Shown here one piece after another: positions 8,754-16,623 of a DNA stretch of 64,000 nucleotides. The position numbers were made by a program, and so were the translations under genes. Positions within the stretch are counted from its first letter, which is position 1; each line of letters starts with the position of its first letter. The stretch is from positions 5,084,001 to 5,148,000 of the forward strand of contig NZ_CP064686.1 of the NCBI RefSeq assembly GCF_023100905.1, given 5' to 3'. The notes under the pieces are model-generated. The model did no database searches, was not told the DNA's origin, and saw only the letters and a program-made list of their open reading frames with translations. This DNA comes from Bradyrhizobium sp. 4 (GTDB lineage: Bacteria > Pseudomonadota > Alphaproteobacteria > Rhizobiales > Xanthobacteraceae).

Positions 8754-9851
8754 ATGACTACGCTCCCGCGGGATTGCGCTACCCGGCTGTTCATCGCGCT
8801 CGCCGTGACAGCAGGGATCATGACATCGGTGCTCGCCCTGCCCCGCGCGGCACACGCCGAGGACGGCCAGATCGACAAGATGCGCGCCAAGATCTCGGCC
8901 TTCATCAGCGACAAGATGGAGAAGCTCGGCGGGTCACGCATCGTCTACAAGGTGGACACCGATGGCCTGCGCGAGAGCGTCGTCACGGATTTGCGCGACG
9001 ACGTCTACAAGAACCTGCGCGACGGCAAGATCGCCTTCTCCGGCCTTGCCATCCGTGACGGCGGCGTCGAGTTGAAGATCGCGGACGCCAAAGGCCGCGA
9101 ACAACTCGCGCGCAAGCTCGCGTCGGCCGCGGAGGGATTGCCGTCGCATGCACTCGCCGTGACCGACGGCGGCGACGGAATGGTCAGGCTTGCCCCGACC
9201 AATGCGGCATCCGCCGCGCGGCTGCACGAGCTCGTCGAAGATGCCATCGCCATGATCGAGCAGCGTCTGAAGGAGGCCGGCGTCCAGCTCGCCAGCGTCC
9301 AGCCCGATGGGACCGAGCGCATCCGTATCTTCCTGCCCGGTGTGATGGAGCCCGAGCGCGTCACCGCGGTGTTCGCCCGAAGGGTCAAGGTCGGCTTCCG
9401 CCTGATCGACCTCTCGATGCCGCCGGACCAAGCGCAATCCGGCACGCCGCCGGCTGGCACGGAAGTCCTGCCCGGCTTCAAGGACAAGAGCCTTTATCTG
9501 GTCGCCAAGGACAGCGTGCTCGACGGCGACGACATCAGCTATGCGGGCCCGGGGTTTGCAAGCGCCACGAAAGAGCCGATTGCCTCGTTCCGCTTCAACG
9601 GCCGCGGCACGCGGCGCTTTGCCCACATCACCGAAGAGAATATTGCAAAGCCCTTTGCCATCGTGCTCGACGGCAAGGTGATCTCCGCCCCCGTGATCCG
9701 CGAGCCCATCACCGGCGGCTCGGGCCAGATCTCCGGCAATTTCACCCTGGAGGAAGCAAATGGCGTCGCCATGCTGCTGCGCGCCGGTTCGCTGCCCGGG
9801 CACCTCAGCCTGGTCGAGCAGCAGGTCGTGCAGCCCGCCGCCAAACCCTAA
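8754..9851 (+). CDS. Secreted SecD head-domain (P1) protein lacking the membrane part
   Basis: Resembles only the periplasmic P1 region of SecD. After an N-terminal signal segment (to about AHA-E) come the two P1 halves: a base with IRIFLPGVMEPERV and a head with KPFAIVLDGKVISAPVIREPITGGSGQISGNF. The sequence runs to LLRAGSLPGHLSLVEQQVV, the point where true SecD enters its six-helix domain, and stops 9 residues later. The protein is thus about 365 aa with no permease domain. ATG was preferred to an in-frame GTG two codons earlier because GAGG is well placed only for the ATG. It is alone, with no secF or yajC nearby. It could be a free competitor or partner of the Sec machinery, or have a new role (inference). 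Confidence 0.85.
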   Translation: MTTLPRDCATRLFIALAVTAGIMTSVLALPRAAHAEDGQIDKMRAKISAFISDKMEKLGGSRIVYKVDTDGLRESVVTDLRDDVYKNLRDGKIAFSGLAIRDGGVELKIADAKGREQLARKLASAAEGLPSHALAVTDGGDGMVRLAPTNAASAARLHELVEDAIAMIEQRLKEAGVQLASVQPDGTERIRIFLPGVMEPERVTAVFARRVKVGFRLIDLSMPPDQAQSGTPPAGTEVLPGFKDKSLYLVAKDSVLDGDDISYAGPGFASATKEPIASFRFNGRGTRRFAHITEENIAKPFAIVLDGKVISAPVIREPITGGSGQISGNFTLEEANGVAMLLRAGSLPGHLSLVEQQVVQPAAKP

Positions 9852-10129
9852 GAGCGGGGATCGCCCCACGCCCACGCCTGGTCCCGCCCCGCCCTATCCG
9901 GCGCCGAGGTCCACCACGCCGAGGCTCGTACCCGGTGAGCCCCGAATCGCGGGCGCACCACGGCCATACCCACCGCCAAACAGGCAATTGCCGAAACGCC
10001 CGATCAGGCTAAAATTTGCCTCTTGCGGCACGGCGGCCCAAAGCTTCATTCAAGCGGTCGTCGTTCGATTTCGGCTATAGGTGTCGAGAAGACCGACCGT
10101 GACTGAAGGCCTTACGCGGGGATAGTACC

Positions 10130-10936
10130 ATGCCGTCCGGCAGCGCAGACATTTCGTCGATCCTCGACCGCATTCTCGAGGCGGCGACGGATAACCTCAG
10201 GATCGCGAAGATCCTGGTCCAGATGGGCCTCGATCCGAACAACGTCACCTATGACTCGATCTTCAATCGGATGCTGGAGATCTTCGTCCAGAACATCACG
10301 CTGGCCAATATGTTTGCCGCGGTCGGCGCCGGCTTCTTCGTCGCCACCCTCCTGATGCGGACGATGGTTCCGCTGCGCGTCGCCAACATGGTCGGCTGCG
10401 CGTTCTTCGCCGTCTTCGGTGCGCTCTCTGCCAACGTCTCGACCTTCCTGCTCTATCTCCTGCTGCTACCGATCAACGCCTTGCGCCTGCGGCAGATGCT
10501 CAAGCTCGTCAAGAAGGCGCGCCATGCGGCCGAAGGCGACATGTCGATCGAATGGCTCAAGCCGTTCATGACCGAACGCAAATATCGCCGCGGCGACACG
10601 CTGTTCAAACTGGGCGATCCAGCCAAGGAGATGCTCCTCACGGTCACCGGCAAGTTCCTGGTCAAGGAGATCAATATCGAGATCATGCCGGGCGCGCTGA
10701 TGGGCGAGCTCGGCTTCCTCACGCCGGGCAACCGGCGCACCGGAACGATCGAATGCATCGAAGACGGGCAGGTGTTGACGATTACCTATGACCGGTTGCT
10801 CGAGATCTACTTCCAGGATCCGCAATTCGGCTACTACTTCCTGGTGCTGACCAGCCAGCGCCTGCTGCAGAACATCGAGCGCCTCCAGAAGCAGCTGGCG
10901 TCGGAGCGCGCGGCCACCACGAACAGGATCGCGTGA
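10130..10936 (+). CDS. Membrane-anchored cyclic-nucleotide-binding protein
   Basis: 268 aa. After a soluble N-terminus of about 55 residues there are about three membrane helices (roughly 57-130: MFAAVGAGFFVATLLM, VGCAFFAVFGALSA, FLLYLLLLPINAL). A cyclic-nucleotide-binding domain (about 145-250) follows, with a phosphate-cassette-like stretch GELGFLTPGNRRTGT that keeps the Glu and Arg typical of cNMP binding. A short helix with QRLLQNIERLQKQL ends it. There is no effector domain, DNA-binding motif or channel pore, so the layout recalls Popeye-type membrane cNMP sensors. GGGGAT lies about 9 bases before the ATG. Role unknown. Confidence 0.8.
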   Translation: MPSGSADISSILDRILEAATDNLRIAKILVQMGLDPNNVTYDSIFNRMLEIFVQNITLANMFAAVGAGFFVATLLMRTMVPLRVANMVGCAFFAVFGALSANVSTFLLYLLLLPINALRLRQMLKLVKKARHAAEGDMSIEWLKPFMTERKYRRGDTLFKLGDPAKEMLLTVTGKFLVKEINIEIMPGALMGELGFLTPGNRRTGTIECIEDGQVLTITYDRLLEIYFQDPQFGYYFLVLTSQRLLQNIERLQKQLASERAATTNRIA

Positions 10937-10954
10937 TCGATTGCCCCTCGCCGC

Positions 10955-11596
10955 TCAGTTCAACAGCAGCGCCATGCCCGGGTCGCCCTTCTCCATCGCA
11001 CGCCGATAGCCCGCCCGCGCGCTGATGCGGCCGAGATATTTGACCACGTTGGGACAGCGCGACACGTCATAGGGCTGGAAGTAGCGCATGGTGGTGAGCG
11101 AGAATACCGTCATGATGTCGGCGGTCGTGAAGGCGCTGCCCGCAAGGTATTCGGCCTCGCGAAGCCTTGCGTCGAGAAGATCGAAGGCTCGATCGAGACG
11201 CCCCTTCATCGCGAGCAGGGTCGGATTGTCCTTGGCGAGATCGAGCCGGCTCAGGATCATCATCCGCCCCATGCCGGGTTGCAGGGTGCCATTGGCGAAG
11301 TGAAGCCAATACAGAAACTGCGCAAAGGCGGGATCAGTGGGCTCGAGCACGAGTCGGCCGTTGCCATATTTTGCAACGACGTAGTCGACGACCGCGCCGG
11401 ATTCCGCGAGCACCAGTTCGCCGTCGGTGATCACCGGCGCCGCCCCAATCGGATGCAGCGCCTTGTACTCGGCCGGAGCCAGCATGGTGACGGGATCGCG
11501 CGCATAGCGCTTCAGCTCGTAGGGAATCGCCAGCTCCTCGCACAGCCAGACGATTCGCTCGGACTGCGACTTGCCGAGATGATGGACGGTGAGCAT
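10955..11596 (-). CDS. Glutathione S-transferase family protein
   Basis: Cytosolic GST fold: N-terminal thioredoxin-like half MLTVHHLGKSQSERIVWLCEEL with the GSH-binding segment IGAAPVITDGELVLAESGAV (the ES motif binds the glutathione glutamyl group), then an all-helical C-terminal half. 213 aa. The start has AGGAGG four bases upstream, which rules out the in-frame start 14 codons earlier. It lies tail to tail with the preceding cNMP-binding gene. Substrate unknown; detoxification is the usual role. Confidence 0.88.
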   Translation of the reverse strand: MLTVHHLGKSQSERIVWLCEELAIPYELKRYARDPVTMLAPAEYKALHPIGAAPVITDGELVLAESGAVVDYVVAKYGNGRLVLEPTDPAFAQFLYWLHFANGTLQPGMGRMMILSRLDLAKDNPTLLAMKGRLDRAFDLLDARLREAEYLAGSAFTTADIMTVFSLTTMRYFQPYDVSRCPNVVKYLGRISARAGYRRAMEKGDPGMALLLN

Positions 11597-11645
11597 GAGG
11601 CCTCCTGCGATCGCAATTGGATAGTTCGTGACCCACATCTTACTC

Positions 11646-11725
11646 CGTCATTGCGAGCGCAGCGAAGCAATCCAGACTGCCACCTAGGAAAGATCCTGGA
11701 TTGCTTCGCTGCGCTCGCAATGACG
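11646..11725. repeat. Palindromic intergenic repeat, ATTGCGAG family, copy 1
   Basis: Two perfect 30-base inverted arms (11646-11675 and 11696-11725) starting CGTCATTGCGAGCGCAGCGA, around a 20-base loop. A second, less perfect copy lies at 27537-27623. The element sits between two minus-strand genes (cytochrome b561, then GST) and can fold into a very stable stem. Confidence 0.9.
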
Positions 11726-11766
11726 ATGCGGAGGCAGCAGGCCCGATGCTTCCTCCCATGCCCGCC

Positions 11767-12318
11767 CTACCCCGCCTCGTCTGTCACCATCCGCGCCACG
11801 ACGCGGTCGCGGCGGATGAAGTGGTGCCAGAGGGCGGCGATCACGTGAACCGCGATCAAGGCGAGCAGCACATAGGCAAAGAGGATGTGGCGGTCTTCAT
11901 AGGCGGCCGCCACCGCGCGGTCGGGAGCGGTGAATTGCGGCACGTGAAACAGGCCGAAGAAGTCCGAATAATCAGGTGCGTGCGCACCGGAATGCGCCCA
12001 GCCGAGCATGGTGACGACGATGACTGCGAGGTAGAGCGCGCCGTGGCTGACATGGGCGGCGACCTTCTGCCACCGCGAGGTCTCGGCCGGCATGGCGGGC
12101 GTCGGGTTAAGGAGGCGCCAGACCAGGCGCAGCACCGTGAGCAGCAGAATCACATAGCCGATATCGGCGTGGATCGAGCGGTAGAAGAAGCGGTCGGGAC
12201 GCGCCGGGATGTGGTTCATCCACCACCCGAAGCCGATCATGCCGATGATGGTCAGCGCCAGAACCCAGTGCAGCCATCGGGAAATGCTGCCCCAGCCGTG
12301 ACTGGTATTTCTGATCAT
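11767..12318 (-). CDS. Cytochrome b561 family membrane protein
   Basis: Four-helix di-heme cytochrome b561 (YodB/CybB type), 183 aa. Conserved His residues lie in RWLHWVLAL (helix 1), SIHADIGY (helix 2), HVSHGALY (helix 3) and AVHVIAALWHHF (helix 4). It is expected to move electrons between the quinone pool and periplasmic or membrane acceptors; some bacterial members act as superoxide:quinone oxidoreductases. GGAGA lies 6-7 bases before the ATG. Same strand as the GST downstream, but separated by a palindromic repeat. Confidence 0.88.
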   Translation of the reverse strand: MIRNTSHGWGSISRWLHWVLALTIIGMIGFGWWMNHIPARPDRFFYRSIHADIGYVILLLTVLRLVWRLLNPTPAMPAETSRWQKVAAHVSHGALYLAVIVVTMLGWAHSGAHAPDYSDFFGLFHVPQFTAPDRAVAAAYEDRHILFAYVLLALIAVHVIAALWHHFIRRDRVVARMVTDEAG

Positions 12319-12491
12319 GTCGGCTCTCCGGAGTTTTGCGGGCCTGTCCCTATCCGCGCCGCAGTCCGGCAGCTGATATCGGGTCTATGCGGCAATCGCG
12401 AAATCGAATCGGTCCAAATTAGCCCTAAGCGCCCCTGCCGCAAAACCGCCCCAAAAACCGAATGGTAACCATGTCCGGCTAGAGTGATCAC

Positions 12492-13289
12492 GTGACCAAT
12501 TCCCCGACGATTCTGGTGTTCGATTCCGGCCTTGGCGGGCTCACGGTCCTGCGTGAGGTCGTGGCCGCGCGCTCCGACGCGCATTACGTCTACGTCGCGG
12601 ACGACGCCTTCTTTCCCTACGGCCACCACAGCGAGGACGAGATCATCGCCCGCGTGGTGCCGCTGATAGGGGAATTGGTCGGCACGCATGATCCTGACCT
12701 CGTCGTCATCGCCTGCAACACGGCGTCCACCCTGGTCCTATCGCATCTGCGCGCCGCTTATTCCCTGCCCTTCGTCGGCACGGTACCGGCGATCAAGCCG
12801 GCTTGCGCGCAGTCGAGGAGCCGGCGCGTGTCGGTGCTCGGCACCAAGGGCACGGTGAAGCGCGAATACACCAAGGCGCTGATCCGGGATTTCGCGCAAG
12901 GCTGCGAGGTGACACTGGTCGGTTCGCCCGAGCTGGCTGCGCTGGCTGAAGCAGAGCTCAGCGGTTCTCCCGTCAGCGACGACGCCATCCTCGCCGAGCT
13001 CGCCCCGTGTTTCGTCGGCGATGCCGGGGACGCAGGCGCACGCACCGACACCGTGGTGCTCGCCTGCACGCATTATCCACTGCTGCTCGACCGGCTGAAA
13101 AAGCTCGCGCCCTGGCCGGTCGACTGGATCGATCCGGCGCCCGCGATCGCCCGCCGCGTCTCGGATCTGCTCGGCGCGCAGATCAGTGGCATCGCGCAGT
13201 CCGGCGCCGAGATGATCTTCACCTCGAACCGCGTCCATGGCCTTTCGGCCACGCTGATGCCGTTCTTCGGCGGCCGGATTCCAGCCTGA
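12492..13289 (+). CDS. murI: Glutamate racemase
   Basis: Converts L-glutamate to D-glutamate for peptidoglycan. The family signature is complete: VFDSGLGGLTV at the N-terminus, first catalytic Cys in IACNTAS, second in LACTHYPLL. 265 aa, usual length. The start is GTG; the ribosome site is weak. It diverges from the cytochrome b561 gene across 173 bases. Confidence 0.95.
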   Translation: MTNSPTILVFDSGLGGLTVLREVVAARSDAHYVYVADDAFFPYGHHSEDEIIARVVPLIGELVGTHDPDLVVIACNTASTLVLSHLRAAYSLPFVGTVPAIKPACAQSRSRRVSVLGTKGTVKREYTKALIRDFAQGCEVTLVGSPELAALAEAELSGSPVSDDAILAELAPCFVGDAGDAGARTDTVVLACTHYPLLLDRLKKLAPWPVDWIDPAPAIARRVSDLLGAQISGIAQSGAEMIFTSNRVHGLSATLMPFFGGRIPA

Positions 13290-13350
13290 GCTTGCGCCTC
13301 GACGGCGCGCTGCTAGGCTCCGCCCTCGTCGTTTCCTGCAGGTTCTTCCC

Positions 13351-14124
13351 ATGTCGGTCCCCGCAACGCCGCTCAACCGTCTCCGCCAGCTCTGGCGCGA
13401 GGATCGTCCCGCCTTCGGCGCGATCGCGACGATCCCGAGCGTGCAGACCGTGCAGATCATGGCGCGCTCACTCGACTGGATCATCGTCGATCTCGAGCAT
13501 GGGCCGATTGGACTGACCGAAGCACATGCGATGATCGCGGCCACGACCGGCACACCGTGCACGCCGCTGGTGCGGATCGCGGCGAACGAACCGTGGCTTG
13601 CGAAGGCACCGATGGACATCGGCGCCTTCGGCATCAATTTCCCGATGATCACCAATCGCGCGGAGGCCGAGAAAGCGGTGCGCTGCGTGCGCTATCCACC
13701 ACGCGGCGATCGGCTCTGGGGTCCGTTCCATGCACCATTCCGCTGGGGCCAGTCGATGCCGGACTACATGGCCAGCGCCGACGACGAGATGATCTGCATG
13801 ATCACCATCGAGCACGTCGACGCCGTCAACCGCATCGACGAGATCATGGCCACGCCCGGCATCGACGTCGCTGTGATCGGCCCCGGCGATCTCGCCACCT
13901 CCATCAACAAGCGCGGCCAGATGGACGATCCGGAATTGCTGGAGCTGGTGGCGCGGGCCGAGGCCGGCATCCTCAGGAGCGGCGTACCGATCGGCGGCGT
14001 GGCGCGTACCGCGGACCAGGCCAATGCCCTGGTCGATCGCGGCTACCGCGCGATCGCGCTCGGCTTTGACTGGTCCCTATTCCAGCGCGGCATCATGGCA
14101 GCGTTCGAGGGGATCAAGCGCTAG
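13351..14124 (+). CDS. HpcH/HpaI family aldolase
   Basis: Class II, metal-dependent aldolase of the HpcH/HpaI (2-keto-3-deoxy acid) family, TIM barrel, 257 aa. Visible: VDLEHGPIG (the catalytic His region), MITIEHVDAV (metal Glu) and VIGPGDLA (metal Asp). It probably cleaves a 2-hydroxy- or 2-keto-acid into pyruvate or glyoxylate plus an aldehyde. It has no catabolic neighbours; murI lies 61 bases upstream on the same strand and may be co-transcribed. Confidence 0.88.
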   Translation: MSVPATPLNRLRQLWREDRPAFGAIATIPSVQTVQIMARSLDWIIVDLEHGPIGLTEAHAMIAATTGTPCTPLVRIAANEPWLAKAPMDIGAFGINFPMITNRAEAEKAVRCVRYPPRGDRLWGPFHAPFRWGQSMPDYMASADDEMICMITIEHVDAVNRIDEIMATPGIDVAVIGPGDLATSINKRGQMDDPELLELVARAEAGILRSGVPIGGVARTADQANALVDRGYRAIALGFDWSLFQRGIMAAFEGIKR

Positions 14125-14134
14125 CCTTGAGCCT

Positions 14135-14170
14135 TTGCCGGGAGTTTTGCCGGGAGTCTTGCCGGGAACC
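14135..14170 (+). repeat. Three-copy 12-base tandem repeat
   Basis: Three head-to-tail units of TTGCCGGGAGTT with single changes, between the aldolase stop and the cupin gene. Period 12. No function is evident; it may be slippage-prone leader DNA of the cupin gene. Confidence 0.75.
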
Positions 14171-14210
14171 ACGGCGCTGCTAGGGTCAGTCGTTCCAGGG
14201 AGGAAAAACC

Positions 14211-14594
14211 ATGCTCAAAAAGACTTTGCTCGCTCTCGCCTTCACCGGCCTCGCTGTTGCGGCCTTCGCCCAGCAGCCCGGCATCAAGCGCACCCCGCTC
14301 CAGAAGGTCGAATTTCCCGATGGCTACAACACCATCACCGCCATCGCGGAGGTCCCGGCGGGCGGCGCGGCCGGTCGCCATACCCATCCGGGCATCGAGA
14401 CCGGTTACGTGCTCGAAGGCGAGCTCAATCTCCTCATCGACGGGCAGCCGGAAAAGACGCTGAAAGCCGGCGATTCCTACCAGATCCCGGCGGGCGTCGT
14501 GCATGACGCCAAAGCCCACGGTGACAAGGCTATGAAAGTGCTTGGGGTTTACATCGTCGACAAGACCAAGCCGTTGGCCTCGCCGGCGCCCTGA
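14211..14594 (+). CDS. Secreted cupin-domain protein
   Basis: Small periplasmic cupin, 127 aa. Signal peptide MLKKTLLALAFTGLAVAAFA. Cupin motif 1 includes GRHTHPGIETGYVLEGE, with two His and a Glu as metal ligands; motif 2 is GDSYQIPAGVVHDAK with the last His. A perfect GGGAGGA ribosome site fixes the start. The stop overlaps or touches the following gene region. The substrate is unknown; such cupins often bind a metal and small organic acids. Confidence 0.88.
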   Translation: MLKKTLLALAFTGLAVAAFAQQPGIKRTPLQKVEFPDGYNTITAIAEVPAGGAAGRHTHPGIETGYVLEGELNLLIDGQPEKTLKAGDSYQIPAGVVHDAKAHGDKAMKVLGVYIVDKTKPLASPAP

Positions 14595-14698
14595 TGCGGC
14601 GAACCGACCGGCCCCATGCGGGTTGGTTCGTGCTAGAGCAGGCGGCGAGCGGGAACCCGCTCGCTGCACAAACTTTAATCAGGGGAAACCAAAGAGCG

Positions 14699-15466
14699 AT
14701 GCGCGGGACGCCCAAGACCATTTCGCTGCCGCGTCGCCTGATTATCGACCTCATGCACGCATCGATGGGCGTGCCCTTCGTGTCCCTGTCCCGTTCGCTC
14801 GATATCGGCCCCCTGCAGGAGGCCCGCGCGGGCGCGATGGCACCAGCCGGCTGGGCGGCGATGTTCGTCAAGGCTTTTGCCCTGGTCGCCAGGAACGAGC
14901 CGGTCCTGCGTACCGTCTATGCCAAATGGCCCTGGCCGTCGCTTTACGAGCTCCCGAAGAGCGTGGCGTCGGTGGCCATTGCCCGGGTCGAGGGCGGTGA
15001 GGAATGCGTGATCCCGCAGCGAATCGTGGCTCCCGAGGCCATGACCCTGGCTGAGGTCGACGCCGAGATCCGGCGCGCCAAGACCGCCCCGATCGATGAA
15101 ATTCCCATGTTCCGCAAGATCATGCGGGTGACCCGTCTGCCGCTGCCGCTGCGGCGGCTGTCCTGGGCGATAGGACTGAATTTCGGCCGGCAGCGCGGCA
15201 ACTGGTTCGGCAGCTTCGCGGTGAGCTCGGTGGCCGCCTATGGTGGCGGCGAGCTTCACCCGATCACGCCCGGCCCCTTCATCGTCAGCTATGGGATGGT
15301 CGGGCCTGACCAGACCATCCATGTCGTGATCCGCTGGGATCACCGGATCACCGATGCCGCCCCGATCGCCCGGGTCCTGACCCGGCTGGAACAGGTCCTG
15401 AACACTGAAATCGCTGCCGAATTGCGGGCGGCCGGGTCGAAGCCGATCCGGGCGGTCGGGACGTGA
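14699..15466 (+). CDS. Stand-alone E2-type acyltransferase domain protein
   Basis: 255 aa resembling only the catalytic domain of 2-oxoacid dehydrogenase E2 subunits (CAT-like trimer fold). The active-site motif appears as RWDHRITDAAPIAR: the His and the Asp five residues later are kept, but the usual Gly after Asp is Ala. There is no lipoyl domain and no E1-binding domain, so it cannot act as a normal E2. The frame is open for 35 codons upstream; ATG at 14699 was preferred because homologues of this type begin near the first predicted strand, but the start is uncertain. Substrate unknown. Confidence 0.72.
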   Translation: MRGTPKTISLPRRLIIDLMHASMGVPFVSLSRSLDIGPLQEARAGAMAPAGWAAMFVKAFALVARNEPVLRTVYAKWPWPSLYELPKSVASVAIARVEGGEECVIPQRIVAPEAMTLAEVDAEIRRAKTAPIDEIPMFRKIMRVTRLPLPLRRLSWAIGLNFGRQRGNWFGSFAVSSVAAYGGGELHPITPGPFIVSYGMVGPDQTIHVVIRWDHRITDAAPIARVLTRLEQVLNTEIAAELRAAGSKPIRAVGT

Positions 15467-15520
15467 GTCCGGGCCATTCGCATTGACAGCGAGCCCCAAA
15501 TCCCCCTAAAAGCCGCTTGC

Positions 15521-15544
15521 TCGCGGGCCGATTTCGGCCCGCGA
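15521..15544. terminator. Strong GC hairpin before rpsD
   Basis: Perfect 10-base stem (TCGCGGGCCG / CGGCCCGCGA) with loop ATTT, 55 bases after the acyltransferase stop and 120 bases before rpsD. There is no real T-run after it. It may end the upstream transcript or be part of the rpsD leader. Confidence 0.5.
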
Positions 15545-15663
15545 AGCGTTTCGCGACCCGTGGTCCTGTCCCTTAAGCTTTGGGGATCGGACCTGTCAGT
15601 GCCGGGCTAGCCCGTCACACAGGAGGGCGCGTTTCCTCAAACCAAGTACCTGAAGAGGACGCG

Positions 15664-16281
15664 ATGACTAAGCGCAGTGAGGCGAAGTACAAACTCGATC
15701 GCCGTATGGGCCAGAACATCTGGGGCCGCCCGAAGAGCCCCGTGAACCGCCGCGAATACGGCCCCGGCCAGCACGGCCAGCGCCGCAAGGGCAAGCTCTC
15801 CGACTTCGGCGTGCAGCTGCGCGCCAAGCAGAAGCTGAAGGGCTATTACGCCAACATCTCCGAGCGTCAGTTCCACAGCATCTATGTCGAGGCCAGCCGT
15901 CTCAAGGGCGATACCGGCGAGAACCTGATCGGCCTGCTCGAGCGCCGTCTGGACGCGGTCGTGTACCGTGCCAAGTTCGTCTCGACGATCTTCGCCGCGC
16001 GCCAGTTCATCAACCACGGCCACGTCAAGGTGAACGGCCGCAAGGTCAACATCTCGAGCTATCTGGTCAAGCTCGGCGACGTTATCGAGGTCAAGGAATC
16101 CTCCAAGCAGCTCGCTCACGTCCTCGAAGCCAGCCAGCTCTCCGAGCGTGACACCCCCGACTATCTCGAAGTCGACCATGGCAAGATGACCGCGAAATAC
16201 ATTCGCATCCCGCACCTCTCCGACGTGCCGTTCCCGGTGCAGATGGAGCCGCATCTGGTCGTCGAATTCTATTCGCGCTGA
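15664..16281 (+). CDS. rpsD: 30S ribosomal protein S4
   Basis: Primary 16S rRNA-binding protein uS4, 205 aa, usual length. Starts MTKRSEAKYKLDRRMGQNIW and keeps the S4 RNA-binding domain RLDAVVYRAKF to HVKVNGRKVNI. A GAAGAGG site lies 5-6 bases before the ATG; the open frame upstream is not used. It stands alone, as often in alphaproteobacteria, and is followed by a clear rho-independent terminator. Confidence 0.98.
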   Translation: MTKRSEAKYKLDRRMGQNIWGRPKSPVNRREYGPGQHGQRRKGKLSDFGVQLRAKQKLKGYYANISERQFHSIYVEASRLKGDTGENLIGLLERRLDAVVYRAKFVSTIFAARQFINHGHVKVNGRKVNISSYLVKLGDVIEVKESSKQLAHVLEASQLSERDTPDYLEVDHGKMTAKYIRIPHLSDVPFPVQMEPHLVVEFYSR

Positions 16282-16297
16282 TAATTGCAGCATCGAC

Positions 16298-16325
16298 AAA
16301 GGCCCCGGTTTTCCGGGGCCTTTTT
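16298..16325 (+). terminator. Rho-independent terminator of rpsD
   Basis: 11-base stem AAAGGCCCCGG / CCGGGGCCTTT with a TTTT loop, running into a T-run. It begins 16 bases after the rpsD stop. Confidence 0.92.
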
Positions 16326-16335
16326 GGTTGTTAGC

Positions 16336-16560
16336 ATGCCATTGATGTCTCGCACGGCCGACCAACTCGTCAACACTCATCCTTCGGCAACGCCGACTGA
16401 AGCGGCGCTCGGAGCGTGGGAGGCCCTCTCCCGCGACGAGCAGATCTGCCGATATCAGGGGCTGTTCGCTCAGCCCGATTGCAATATCTTCGCTGCCGAC
16501 ACGCCAGATGACATCCTGCTCGCCGCGCGACAGCGCGTCGCTCAACGTTCTCGTGGCTAG
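16336..16560 (+). CDS. Small hypothetical protein
   Basis: About 74 aa, not recognised. Begins MPLMSRTADQL and contains SRDEQICRYQGLFAQPDCNIF. The composition is that of a soluble protein, with no signal or membrane segment. The frame stays open into the rpsD terminator, so the true start must be at or after 16336 (ATG 16345 is an alternative). There is no clear ribosome site. It could also be a chance frame. Confidence 0.45.
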   Translation: MPLMSRTADQLVNTHPSATPTEAALGAWEALSRDEQICRYQGLFAQPDCNIFAADTPDDILLAARQRVAQRSRG

Positions 16561-16623
16561 TTCAGGTCATTGGGACACGCACGCAACACGTTGCCATTGT
16601 TCGACTAGAGAATGAGACCAGCC

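Noticed and set aside
11646..11725. Possible CRISPR or tRNA-like structure
   Set aside because: It is one perfect palindrome, not a series of direct repeats with spacers, and has no tRNA arms.
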